Below, piece by piece: positions 7,466 to 14,494 of a stretch of 14,856 nt of DNA. Position numbers and translations under genes: made by a program. The notes beneath the pieces were generated by a model. The model was not told the DNA's origin. It saw only the letters and a list, made by a program, of their open reading frames with translations, and searched no databases. The stretch is from NCBI GenBank assembly GCA_947494865.1, contig CANMAT010000018.1:1-14856 (forward strand). The letters are read 5' to 3'. Origin of the DNA: Deltaproteobacteria bacterium. Its GTDB lineage: Bacteria; Myxococcota_A; Polyangia; Polyangiales; Ga0077539. How positions within the stretch are numbered: position 1 is the stretch's first letter; each line of letters begins with the position of its first letter.

Positions 7466-8137
7466 ATGACCGACATGTATAAGCTCTCGCGCCGTGGACT
7501 CCTCGGTGGCTTCGCTGCCACTAGCACCGTTACCCTCGCCGCGTGCGGTGATGACCCTGTGCCGTCGGGGCCCAACCCCGACATCACGCCGCTCAACGCG
7601 CTCCTCAGCGCTGAGTACGAGGCGATCAAGGCCTACGAGGCAGGAGCGGGCGTGCTCCGCATGCCGCCTACGGGCGACCCGCAGGCCGCCCAGTCTGCGC
7701 CCCTCCTCGTCATCGCGATGAACTGGCAGAACCACCACCGCGCACACGCCGTTCAGCTCGCCGCCGCGATCACCGCGATCGGAGGCACCCCGATCACCGA
7801 GGCGTCGGTGATGTTCACTCTCCCCAACGGATTCACGCCGTCGGTGTCCAACGTGCTCAGGCTCGCGTGTAACAAAGAGCGCGTCGCGGCGGTCACCTAC
7901 AACCGAACTGTCAAGGCGCTCAAGAGCACGAACAGCCGCTTTCTGGCGGGTACCATCGAGGGCGATGAGACGCAGCACTTCATCGTGCTGTATGCGCTCC
8001 TCAAGGGCATCGTGACGGCCGATGCGGCGGGGCTCATCACCAACATCGCGGAGGTCGTGCCGAAGCCCTTCGTTGTTCAGGTGGGCACCGAGATGAACAG
8101 CCTCCAATCCGTGGCTGATTTCACGTTCACCGCCTGA
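7466..8137 (+). CDS. Tat-exported ferritin-like lipoprotein (anchored paralogue)
   Basis: 223 residues. GAGGAG (7452-7457) lies 8 bases before the ATG. The signal combines a twin-arginine motif (LSRRGLL, Arg9-Arg10) with a canonical lipobox L-A-A-C (Cys27), so it is a predicted Tat-dependent lipoprotein. The mature domain parallels the upstream protein throughout: LNALLSAEYEA (Glu50), HRAH (His91, His94), LACNKE (Glu138), and ETQHFIVLY (Glu168-x-x-His171). Divergence between the copies is substantial, so the duplication is old. The pair gives one released and one anchored version of the same fold. Neighbouring divergent cupredoxin suggests a shared redox or metal role. Family assignment is firm from pattern; the biochemical role is open. 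Confidence 0.87.
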   Translation: MTDMYKLSRRGLLGGFAATSTVTLAACGDDPVPSGPNPDITPLNALLSAEYEAIKAYEAGAGVLRMPPTGDPQAAQSAPLLVIAMNWQNHHRAHAVQLAAAITAIGGTPITEASVMFTLPNGFTPSVSNVLRLACNKERVAAVTYNRTVKALKSTNSRFLAGTIEGDETQHFIVLYALLKGIVTADAAGLITNIAEVVPKPFVVQVGTEMNSLQSVADFTFTA

Positions 8138-8176
8138 TTCCCCACTCCCCCAACCTCCTCTCCGCTCTTCCTGCGC
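8138..8176 (+). terminator. C-rich, G-poor tract after the ferritin-like operon
   Basis: Immediately after the stop the plus strand reads TTCCCCACTCCCCCAACC and similar, almost free of G. As after 3856, this matches the composition of Rho utilisation sites. No intrinsic hairpin is visible. Composition is the only evidence. Confidence 0.35.
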
Positions 8177-8189
8177 TTGACAGTCTGTC
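8177..8189 (+). promoter_or_regulatory. TTGACA element overlapping a GACAG-T-CTGTC dyad
   Basis: A perfect -35 hexamer TTGACA (8177-8182) overlaps the 11-base dyad GACAGTCTGTC (8179-8189). It is 49 bases upstream of the CBS-protein ATG at 8226. The matching -10 position (8200-8205, TGCAAC) is poor, so this is only a candidate promoter/operator. Confidence 0.25.
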
Positions 8190-8225
8190 GCGGTGTGTGT
8201 GCAACGGTCCCACGACGACCGCGCC

Positions 8226-8620
8226 ATGTACCGTCAGAGAGACCACGACCTACCGCTCGTCGTGCTCCGCGAAGAAGAGACCGTCGAAGACCTCGCCGAC
8301 AGCATGGAGCGCTTCGCGCTACGTCACCTGCCTGTGGTCGGAGACGACCGCCTCGTGAGACTCGTCACACACCGTGACGTGCTCCGCGCAGCCATTACAG
8401 ACGGCAAGCGGGCCGCGAGAGACCCTTCATTGCGCGTATGTGCGGTCATTTCCCGCGAAATGATGACGGTGTTGCCCGCGCTTCCGCTCGCCCTCGCCGC
8501 CGATCTGCTCATCGAGCGCAGGGCAGGCGTCTGCTGGTCGTCGACGAGCGCGGCGCGCTGGACGGCGTCGTGACCGAGCACGACCTCCTCGAGCTCGCGC
8601 GCGCGCTGCTTACTACGTAG
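8226..8620 (+). pseudogene. Two-CBS-domain protein gene with a frameshift
   Basis: From ATG 8226 the first frame encodes one CBS domain (LPLVVLREEETVEDL...RHLPVV...LVTHRDVLRAA). It also encodes most of a second (VCAVISREMMTVLPALPLALAADLLIERRAG), then runs into unrelated residues. The rest of the second domain, RLLVVDERGALDGVVTEHDLL, is in another frame and ends at the TAG at 8620. Restoring one base at about 8526-8529 joins both parts into a 131-residue protein, the normal size for a stand-alone CBS pair. Such proteins bind adenosine nucleotides and regulate partners. No slippery heptamer is visible at the junction, so a real deletion or an assembly error is more likely than programmed frameshifting. 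No clear Shine-Dalgarno site precedes the ATG. The stop abuts the stop of the opposing gene. Confidence 0.75.
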
Positions 8621-10816
8621 TCAGCGCGCTGCCGTGGGGGGGCGTGGTACGGGCGCCTGCGCGCTCGCTGACGGCCGAGTGTGGCGCTCGAGCATCTCCC
8701 ACGACATCTCGTACTCCCAGAAGCGCAGCACCTCGGCTGCGAGCACCGCGCGAAGGTCCTCCTCGGACCCCGCCGCGTCGCCCGCCGAGGCCTTGAGCAT
8801 CGCCTCATAGAAGAGCGCCTCCGCGCGCTGACCCGTCGTGCGGGCGTAGCCCACGAGGTGCGCGCGATCGAGCGCGCCGGTGTACCGCTGCGCGAGGCGT
8901 GCCGTCCACGAGGCCTGTCCGTCGGCTTCTGCGGCCACGGACTCGAGCGCTCGCAATGCACCGCCGTCGTCGGAGAGGTGCCCCATGCGGGCAGCCACCG
9001 AGCCCCAGAGGGCGAAGTATACCTGCCACGTTCGATCGAGCGAGAGCGTCGCGCGCGCCGTTCGATAGAAGTCCCTGGCGTCAGCCCAGCGGCCGCGCGA
9101 GAGCGAGAACGTGATCGCACGAGCCGCGACCTCACGCGAGTCGGCGTCGGCGTCGATGGCTGCGCGCAACGAGTCGTGCACGGCGTTCGAATCGCCGAGC
9201 GCGTCGGCCACCACAGCGCGTTGGAGCATCGCGGCGGCGAGGTCGTGCGCGGTGAGGCTCCGCGAGAGCGCGTCGAGCGCCGTGGCGGCCTCTTCGAAGA
9301 GTCTCCGCGCCTCGGCCGCGTCGCCCGAGACCTGCGCGGCCTGCGCGAGGCGCACGGTGTATTGCGGTCGGAAGAGCGAGTCGCTCTCGTCGGGCCGGAG
9401 CGGCAGAGCGAGACCCGCGCGCAGCCGGCGGGCGGCCTCCGCGCCGTCGCGGTGGCGCCAAGAGATCTCCGCCAGCAGGTAGTACGCGTCGCGCGACGGA
9501 GCGTTGCCCTGCGTGGCGCGTGTGAGGTGCTCCTCGGCCTCGCGCAGGTTGCCCGCGGAGAGCTCGAGGTCGGCCGCGAGCGTCTCCAGGTCGACCTCGG
9601 CGACGGGCGCGAGCTGTCCCTGATACTGCGCGCGCCAGCGCGCGAGGAGCGTGCGGGTGCGCTCGTACGCGCGGCGTCCGGGCGCGAGGTCGTCGCCGCC
9701 GATCGCAAGACCCAGCGAGCCGCGGCTCGCCTCGATGGCCGCCCGCAGCGCGCGCTGATCGGCGTTGCCCACCGTGGCGGCGCGCTCGAGGTGTGCGCTC
9801 GCGAGGCCGAGGTCGCGCTCGCTTTCGGCGGCCACGGCGAGGCAGCCCGCGAAGCGCGTATCTTGCGGAAAGTTCTGCCTGCCGACGCGGCACACGCCGG
9901 CGGCGGCTGCGCCGTCGATCGGACCGAGGCGCTGCGCGAGCTCCCACAGCGGGTCGGCCCCGCCCTCTCCCTGCGCGATGGCGCCGAGCGCAGCGGCGAG
10001 ACCTGACGACTCGCTCCCGCTGCCGAGCGACGTGAGGCGGTTGGCCGCCTCGCGCACGTCGCCGACGCGCAGAAACAAGATCGCGAGGTCGGCCGCCGCG
10101 ACGCGCATCCCGGCGCGGAGGTGCTGAACCTCGTCGAAGTTCAGCCGCGGGCCGTCGTGGCCCGTAAGGTTCTGCCGCGCGTCGAGCACCGCGCGGCGGC
10201 GCGCGACCATGTGTTCCGCTGCAGACTCGAGCACATCGCGTGCGGGGACGATGCGCGCGATCTCTTTGAAGATGTCCGAGAGCTCGCCTTCGACCACCCA
10301 GGGGCGTTGAAACTCCTGGCGGTTGCGAGTGCCCCAGTCGGTGATGCGCTGCCACTGCTCGCGGGCCGCGGGGTCGGGCGTCCGGAGCGCCCGGAGCACG
10401 CGCGCCGCCGCGAGGGCGTGGGCCTCGTCGCCGCGCGCCGACGACACTTCGAGCAGCGCGCGGGCGAGGGGGGCGAGATCGTCGGGGAGCCCGCCCTGCG
10501 CGATCTCTTCAGGTGTGTAGTGCACGAGCGCCTGGCGCAGCCGAGCCACCGCCGTCTGAAAGTCTCCCGTCTGCATCGCCTCGACACCGCGCGCTGCCAT
10601 GTAGCACGCGACGCCGTCGCGGATCGCGTGGCGGCTCTCGTCGCCCGGGGGCGTCTCGTCGAGGTCGCGTTGCAGGTCCGCGATGGTGCTGCCGTCGACC
10701 GCGCCGCGCGGCGCTTGCGACACGACGTGCGGGCCCGCCGCGTGCTGCGCCCCCGAGCAGGCTTGTGCGGCCAGGATCGCGAGCGCGGCAGCGAAGAGTC
10801 TTCGGGTTTTCTTCAT
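8621..10816 (-). CDS. Large helical-repeat (TPR-like) lipoprotein
   Basis: 731 residues from ATG 10816, which gives a normal signal peptide: MKKTRRLF, a hydrophobic core, and A-Q-A-C with Cys20. The GTG at 10831 would add five residues and has no better ribosome site. The mature protein is almost entirely Ala/Arg/Leu-rich amphipathic helices with TPR-like pairs. Examples are LREAEEHLTRATQG...AYYLLAEISWRHRD, ASAHLERAATVGNA, and GDFQTAVARLRQALVHY near residue 85. Repeats are degenerate and I could not set exact boundaries. There is no enzymatic motif. Such lipoproteins usually act as scaffolds in envelope complexes. The gene is divergent from the Cys-rich lipoprotein at 10999 and tail-to-tail with the CBS gene. 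GC-rich shadow frames of over 400 codons exist on both strands here but lack domain signals. Confidence 0.85.
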   Translation of the reverse strand: MKKTRRLFAAALAILAAQACSGAQHAAGPHVVSQAPRGAVDGSTIADLQRDLDETPPGDESRHAIRDGVACYMAARGVEAMQTGDFQTAVARLRQALVHYTPEEIAQGGLPDDLAPLARALLEVSSARGDEAHALAAARVLRALRTPDPAAREQWQRITDWGTRNRQEFQRPWVVEGELSDIFKEIARIVPARDVLESAAEHMVARRRAVLDARQNLTGHDGPRLNFDEVQHLRAGMRVAAADLAILFLRVGDVREAANRLTSLGSGSESSGLAAALGAIAQGEGGADPLWELAQRLGPIDGAAAAGVCRVGRQNFPQDTRFAGCLAVAAESERDLGLASAHLERAATVGNADQRALRAAIEASRGSLGLAIGGDDLAPGRRAYERTRTLLARWRAQYQGQLAPVAEVDLETLAADLELSAGNLREAEEHLTRATQGNAPSRDAYYLLAEISWRHRDGAEAARRLRAGLALPLRPDESDSLFRPQYTVRLAQAAQVSGDAAEARRLFEEAATALDALSRSLTAHDLAAAMLQRAVVADALGDSNAVHDSLRAAIDADADSREVAARAITFSLSRGRWADARDFYRTARATLSLDRTWQVYFALWGSVAARMGHLSDDGGALRALESVAAEADGQASWTARLAQRYTGALDRAHLVGYARTTGQRAEALFYEAMLKASAGDAAGSEEDLRAVLAAEVLRFWEYEMSWEMLERHTRPSASAQAPVPRPPTAAR

Positions 10817-10998
10817 GGAGTAGAATCTCACGAGGAGTTCGGGCGCACGGTATCGTTGTCACAGCGACGGGAGCAAGAAGGCTCTTCCCACAGACCGAAT
10901 CGATGCGCCAACACGCCCCCGGCGACGTACTCGACATCGGGGAGCGTTGGGTTCTACAAGGGGAGGGATTCGAGAGATCGCCTTCAGGAGGTGCCGTG
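10817..10998. other. Divergent intergenic region between two lipoprotein genes
   Basis: 182 bases separate the starts. It contains TATCGT (10851-10856), a -10-like hexamer also seen at 3981-3986 before the 691-residue gene, but no matching -35 in either place. A small stem GAGC-AAGAAG-GCTC lies at 10871-10884. An ATG at 10903 is in frame with the downstream gene (see findings). AGGAGG at 10986-10991 is the ribosome site of the plus-strand gene. Confidence 0.4.
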
Positions 10999-12087
10999 AT
11001 GTTCCGCTGTGCCCTGTTGACCTTCACGTTGTGCGCCGTTTGGGGGTGTAGCCCGGGCGGCGGCGGCGATGTGCTGCCTCCCGACTACGACACGGGGCCG
11101 AGCGTCGACGGCGCCACCGTGATGGACGCCGTGTCGACCGACAGCGCGATCCGGCCGCCCACCATCGACGTGGCGCCCCTCGATCGCCCGCAGCGCGACG
11201 TGCAGCCCAACGCCGACGCGTTCTGGGCCGACAACCCGCCCCCGCGCTACTGCGGTCCCGACGGCGCCATGGGTCCGTCACCGACGCCTCCCGGCGGCAC
11301 GCCCGAGTGCCCCGACGACCTCACGCGCGAGGGCTGCCCGTGCACCACCATCGGCGAGGAGCGCCCCTGCTGGCCGGGGCTTCGCGTCAACCGCAACCGC
11401 GGCGTGTGCCGCGACGGCGTGTCGCGCTGCGAAATGTACGACGAACTCGGCGGGAGATGGAGCGCGTGCGAGGGCTACGTGCTCCCACGACCGGGCGCGG
11501 GCCTCGGGCCCGACTCGTGTCAGTGCTTCTCGCAGGGCCGGTGGGAGCTCACCAACCTTTCGCCGTGCTTCATCACGTACGCTGGCAACCAGGTGTACGC
11601 CGTGTCGACGTACCTCGACGCGATGGGCCGCGCGCAGTGCCCCACCGACCCGGGGCAGACGCCGCCGCCGCGTCCGCAGCCGGGCACCAACTTCACGACC
11701 AACTTTCTCACGGTCGACTGCTCGGGGCAGTTTCAGCTCTGTTACACCATTCGCGCGGGCGATCCGATGCGCCCTGCGCCCACCGACTGCGTCGTCTCGC
11801 AGTCGTGCACGCAGGGCTGGTACATGACTCCCGGCGCGCGTCAGGCGATGCCGCCGCTGCCGTCGTGGTCGAGCTCCGACACCGTGTGCTCATCGCGCTT
11901 CGTGATGCAAGGCGGCTACGGCGAGATGACTGTGCGCGGTCTCTCGACCGAGTGTCAGAACATCGACAACGGTTCGGGACAGCCGTACACGTTTCTCCGC
12001 GTGCCGTACTGCCCCGTGCGCTGCTCCATGATGCCCACGTTGCCCGAGTGCGCGATGTGCCGCAACGGCGGCAGCGGCAGCTTCTAG
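10999..12087 (+). CDS. Cys-rich lipoprotein, function unknown
   Basis: 362 residues. AGGAGG (10986-10991) is 7 bases before ATG 10999, which opens a typical lipoprotein signal: MFRCALLTFTLCAV then W-G-C (Cys17). The next 65 or so residues form a low-complexity Asp/Pro tether (DYDTG...DVAPLDRPQRDVQPNADAF). A compact Cys-rich domain starts near residue 95. It carries GCPCTTIGEERPCWPG, NRGVCRDGVSRC, and a WSACEGYVLP segment, a motif order seen in other myxobacterial surface proteins. The C-terminal half has further Cys pairs (SGQFQLCYTI, CVVSQSC, CPVRCSMM, CAMC), consistent with an extracytoplasmic disulfide-rich fold. No catalytic motif is recognised. The stop is one base from the opposing permease stop. 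Confidence 0.85.
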   Translation: MFRCALLTFTLCAVWGCSPGGGGDVLPPDYDTGPSVDGATVMDAVSTDSAIRPPTIDVAPLDRPQRDVQPNADAFWADNPPPRYCGPDGAMGPSPTPPGGTPECPDDLTREGCPCTTIGEERPCWPGLRVNRNRGVCRDGVSRCEMYDELGGRWSACEGYVLPRPGAGLGPDSCQCFSQGRWELTNLSPCFITYAGNQVYAVSTYLDAMGRAQCPTDPGQTPPPRPQPGTNFTTNFLTVDCSGQFQLCYTIRAGDPMRPAPTDCVVSQSCTQGWYMTPGARQAMPPLPSWSSSDTVCSSRFVMQGGYGEMTVRGLSTECQNIDNGSGQPYTFLRVPYCPVRCSMMPTLPECAMCRNGGSGSF

Positions 12088-12088
12088 T

Positions 12089-12796
12089 TCACCGCGCGAC
12101 GCCCGCCACCGCGAGGGCCGTCGCCGCCCACAACACCCCCAGCTCGACCCGCGGCGTAACGCTCGCAGACAGATGCTTGCGCGCGTGCGCCCCAAGCACG
12201 TTGCCCACCAGGATGGCCGCGGTGAGCGCTGCGCCATACTCTAGCGTTTGCGCGCTCACGAGGCCCCCCACACCGTAGGCGACGAGCCGCCCCGCGTGCA
12301 TCGAGACCGCCGCGACGGCCGCCGTCGACACGTAGCGCTCGCCCGTAAGCCCTGCGGAGAGCAGGAGCGGCGACACCAGGAGCCCCGCTCCGCCCGACGT
12401 TGCAGACACCATTCCGATGCCCGCGGAGGCTGGGATCATCAGGGCCGCGCTGGGCTTCCAGCGCCGGAGTTCTGCGGGGCGCGCGACTGCGAGCGAGGCC
12501 ATCGCGAGCATGAGAGCCTGCATCGCAGCGGGCGGCATCACCACGGCGGTTAGGCCCCCGATGAGGCTTCCGGGGAGCGCGCCGAGGACGAAGGAGAGCG
12601 CGACGCCGCGGTCGATTTGCGCCCGGAAGTGCACCGCCCGATGCAGGTTTCCGATGAGCAGCGCGGGGGCAGAGACGGCGAGCGCGACGCGCGGGCCGAG
12701 GGCGAGAGAGAGCACGACCTGGAGCAAGATGCCCCCGCCGAAGCCGGCGACCGTGGTGACCATTCCAGCGACGATTCCCAACGGAACGAAGAGCAT
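12089..12796 (-). CDS. TauE/SafE-family permease (putative sulfite/organosulfonate or anion exporter)
   Basis: 235 residues, close to the family's usual 240-260. ATG 12796 is chosen because it starts directly at the first membrane segment and AAGGGG lies about 8 bases upstream; the longer frame from TTG 12850 adds a polar, Cys-containing stretch. Hydropathy suggests seven or eight helices in two similar halves. Each half opens with the family's Gly-rich signature: VAGFGGGILLQVVLSLALG near residue 16 and SATSGGAGLLVSPLLL near residue 131. Members export sulfite, sulfoacetate and similar anions, but substrate cannot be read from sequence. It is divergent from a LysR-type regulator 88 bases away, the usual arrangement for regulator and target. 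Family assignment is secure. Confidence 0.88.
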   Translation of the reverse strand: MLFVPLGIVAGMVTTVAGFGGGILLQVVLSLALGPRVALAVSAPALLIGNLHRAVHFRAQIDRGVALSFVLGALPGSLIGGLTAVVMPPAAMQALMLAMASLAVARPAELRRWKPSAALMIPASAGIGMVSATSGGAGLLVSPLLLSAGLTGERYVSTAAVAAVSMHAGRLVAYGVGGLVSAQTLEYGAALTAAILVGNVLGAHARKHLSASVTPRVELGVLWAATALAVAGVAR

Positions 12797-12864
12797 GGCG
12801 CGTGCCCCTTTCGCGCAGCGTTCATGGGGCGCGGCAGGGCATAGAACCAATTCATTCTATTCAG

Positions 12865-12881
12865 CAATATGATAACTATTG
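12865..12881. promoter_or_regulatory. AT-rich inverted repeat, candidate LysR operator
   Basis: CAATA-TGATAAC-TATTG is a 5-bp dyad with a 7-base spacer in the AT-rich gap between the permease and regulator starts. It has the size and position of LysR-type binding sites (T-N11-A class). It overlaps TATGAT (12868-12873), a -10-like box for the regulator, so it fits autorepression. On the other strand, TAGAAT lies just upstream of the permease gene. Both promoters lack a good -35. Confidence 0.45.
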
Positions 12882-12884
12882 TTG

Positions 12885-13733
12885 ATGTTAAACGAGCTGC
12901 GACACTTTCTCCTGGTGGTGGAGCACGGCACGTTCACCGAGGCCGCGCGCAGGGCGCGCCTCACGCAGCCGGCGCTCAGCGCGTCGATCCATCGTCTCGA
13001 GGAGCACTTCGGCGCGCGGCTGCTTCACCGGGGGCGCAAGGGTGCCGCGGCGACGGCTGCGGGCGAGGCGCTCGTCCCCCGCGCGAAGGCGGCCATCGCG
13101 GCGTTCTCCGAGGCGGGGCGCGCGGTCGCCGAGGTCGCAGGGCTGCGCGTGGGCGAGGTGCGCCTCGGGGCCGGCGCGACGGCGTGCACCTATCTCCTCC
13201 CGGTGTACATGAAGCGCTTTCGAGAGAGGCACCCGGGCATTCGCATGCGGCTGCGCGAGGGGCTCGGCGAGCACCTCGTCGACGCGGTGAGCGAGGGCGA
13301 GCTCGACCTCGCGGTGGTGCGCAGCGAGGAGGGTGAGCCGTGGAAGAACGACGCGCTGATCATCGTCGCGGCGCCAGGCTTCGAAGTGCTCGGGGCGCCC
13401 TTCGTCACGTTTCCTCAAGGCGCCTCGACGCGCGAGATCCTCGACGAGAACTTCCCCGACGCGGAGGTGGTGATGGAACTCTCCAGCATCGCTGCGGTGA
13501 AGGGCCACGTGCGCGCGGGGGTGGGCGTCGCGCTGCTCTCGCGGCACGCGGTCGAGGGCGACCTCGCGCAGGGGCGCCTCGTCGAGGTCGAGCACCCGAA
13601 GACGCCGCTTCGAACGGTGTTCTCGCTGGTGCACCGTGGGGTCGACCGGCTGCCGCCCGCCGCGACGGCGCTGCGCGAGATGCTCCTGCGCGACCGCGAT
13701 CGCATATCGTCCCGAAGACGTAGGGAACGTTGA
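12885..13733 (+). CDS. LysR-type transcriptional regulator
   Basis: 282 residues from ATG 12885. In-frame TTG codons at 12879 and 12882 would add two residues and are less likely. No Shine-Dalgarno site is visible, and the -10-like box at 12868 would give a nearly leaderless transcript. The N-terminal winged helix-turn-helix is classic (LRHFLLVVEHGTFTEAAR, LTQPALSASIHRLEE, LLHR). It covers residues 4-60, with the recognition helix about 28-38. The effector domain follows from about 90: GEVRLGAGATACTYLLP, LREGLGEHLVDAVSEGELDLAVVR, VTFPQGASTREIL, and VRAGVGVALLSRHAV. Between VAAPG and PFVTF only about six residues remain where most relatives have 16 or more, so that loop is shortened. It probably controls the divergent TauE/SafE permease and itself. 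The inducer is unknown. Confidence 0.9.
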   Translation: MLNELRHFLLVVEHGTFTEAARRARLTQPALSASIHRLEEHFGARLLHRGRKGAAATAAGEALVPRAKAAIAAFSEAGRAVAEVAGLRVGEVRLGAGATACTYLLPVYMKRFRERHPGIRMRLREGLGEHLVDAVSEGELDLAVVRSEEGEPWKNDALIIVAAPGFEVLGAPFVTFPQGASTREILDENFPDAEVVMELSSIAAVKGHVRAGVGVALLSRHAVEGDLAQGRLVEVEHPKTPLRTVFSLVHRGVDRLPPAATALREMLLRDRDRISSRRRRER

Positions 13734-13779
13734 GCGCGCGTGTGGTGTCTGCCACCCTCAGGACCTGACGAACGCGCGC
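13734..13779 (+). terminator. Nested stem structure directly after the LysR stop
   Basis: GCGCGCGT (13734-13741) can pair with ACGCGCGC (13772-13779). The enclosed 30 bases hold GTGG-TGTCTG-CCAC (13742-13755) and the tight dyad TCAGG-A-CCTGA (13758-13768). The structure starts at the base after the stop codon. There is no T-run. It may stabilise or end the regulator transcript; the GC alternation makes chance pairing possible. Confidence 0.35.
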
Positions 13780-13828
13780 GAGTTGCGATACGGTGCACGC
13801 GGCAGGTTCTAGAATCCGGAGACTTCTG

Positions 13829-14494
13829 ATGTCGAATGCGACTACGACCGCCCATGAGATCCCTGCGCCGCCGCCGCCGGGCACCGCCGACGTTATCGAC
13901 GAGATGCTCACGGGGCTCGCTGCGCCGCCGCAAGCGCGCCGCCGCGTGCTCACGGGCCTGCTCGCAACGATCTCTGTGGCGTCGCTCTTCCTCGCGTTTC
14001 AGTTCAGAGACGATGTGGGCTACGCGATGTCGTCGTCGACGCCGACGGACCTCGGCGACGGCATCGCGGCATCGCCCGCGAGCGTCGGACAGAATCGCCT
14101 GGTGACCGTGCGCGCGCGCCCCTCGATGGCAGGCGCGGTCACCTACTCGCGGGTGCTCTTGCCGGGGCAGCACATGGTGTTTCCGGTCGCGGGTCGCGAG
14201 GGACAGGCGCCCATCTACGTGCAGGTCTCCGACGGCGACCGCACCGCCCTCACGCGCGGCGAGTTTCAGGGGCGACTGATCCCCTTCAACGCCGCGGGCG
14301 GGCGCTATGCGCGCGTCGGAGCGTACGTTCGCGATAAGCTCGACCCGCGCGTCTCGGGCGCGACGTGGCTCCTCGTCGACGGCGCGACGCCACGCTCGGT
14401 GATGTGGTCGCCCTTCGTCGTCACTTTGCTCCTCGCCCTCGCGCTCTCCGACCTGCTGCTCATGGGCCGTCTGTTGCGCCCCTCCAAAGACTGA
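13829..14494 (+). CDS. Membrane protein with two TM segments and a periplasmic beta-rich loop, unknown function
   Basis: 221 residues from ATG 13829, with GGAG (13818-13821) 7 bases upstream. The frame is open back to 13793 but lacks a ribosome site there. A Pro-rich N-terminal tail is followed by RRR (37-39) and TM1 (about 39-58). A loop of about 130 residues comes next, with many short beta strands (NRLVTVRARPSM, YSRVLLPGQHMVFPV, QAPIYVQVS, ARVGAYVRD, TWLLVDG). It closes with TM2 (about 193-214) and a short RLLRPSKD tail. Positive residues flank both helices on the same side, so both ends should be cytoplasmic and the loop periplasmic. The layout (TM, beta loop, TM) resembles SURF1-type assembly factors, but I see no SURF1 signature and do not assign that family. 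The next gene starts 125 bases later in the same direction. Confidence 0.75.
   Translation: MSNATTTAHEIPAPPPPGTADVIDEMLTGLAAPPQARRRVLTGLLATISVASLFLAFQFRDDVGYAMSSSTPTDLGDGIAASPASVGQNRLVTVRARPSMAGAVTYSRVLLPGQHMVFPVAGREGQAPIYVQVSDGDRTALTRGEFQGRLIPFNAAGGRYARVGAYVRDKLDPRVSGATWLLVDGATPRSVMWSPFVVTLLLALALSDLLLMGRLLRPSKD

Noticed and set aside
8520..8531. Programmed -1 frameshifting in the CBS gene
   Set aside because: There is no X-XXY-YYZ heptamer or obvious downstream stem at the junction, and CBS pairs are not known to use recoding.
8612..8621. Perfect palindrome ACTACGTAGT at the abutting stops of the CBS gene and the opposing lipoprotein gene
   Set aside because: It is formed by the two facing stop codons and a few flanking bases. 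It is too short and has no loop for a terminator.
8681..10355. Long open frames on both strands inside the TPR-like lipoprotein gene (441 codons plus, 407 and 399 codons minus)
   Set aside because: They are frame shadows of a high-GC gene. Only the 10816-8621 frame has a signal peptide and helical repeats.
10513..10998. Upstream extension of the Cys-rich lipoprotein frame back to 10513
   Set aside because: It overlaps the opposing lipoprotein gene, is low-complexity Arg/Pro/Ser, and would bury a good signal peptide that follows an AGGAGG site.
12797..12850. TTG-started N-terminal extension of the permease
   Set aside because: It is polar, contains Cys and His, is absent from the family pattern, and would overlap the promoter region. 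ATG 12796 begins at the first membrane helix.
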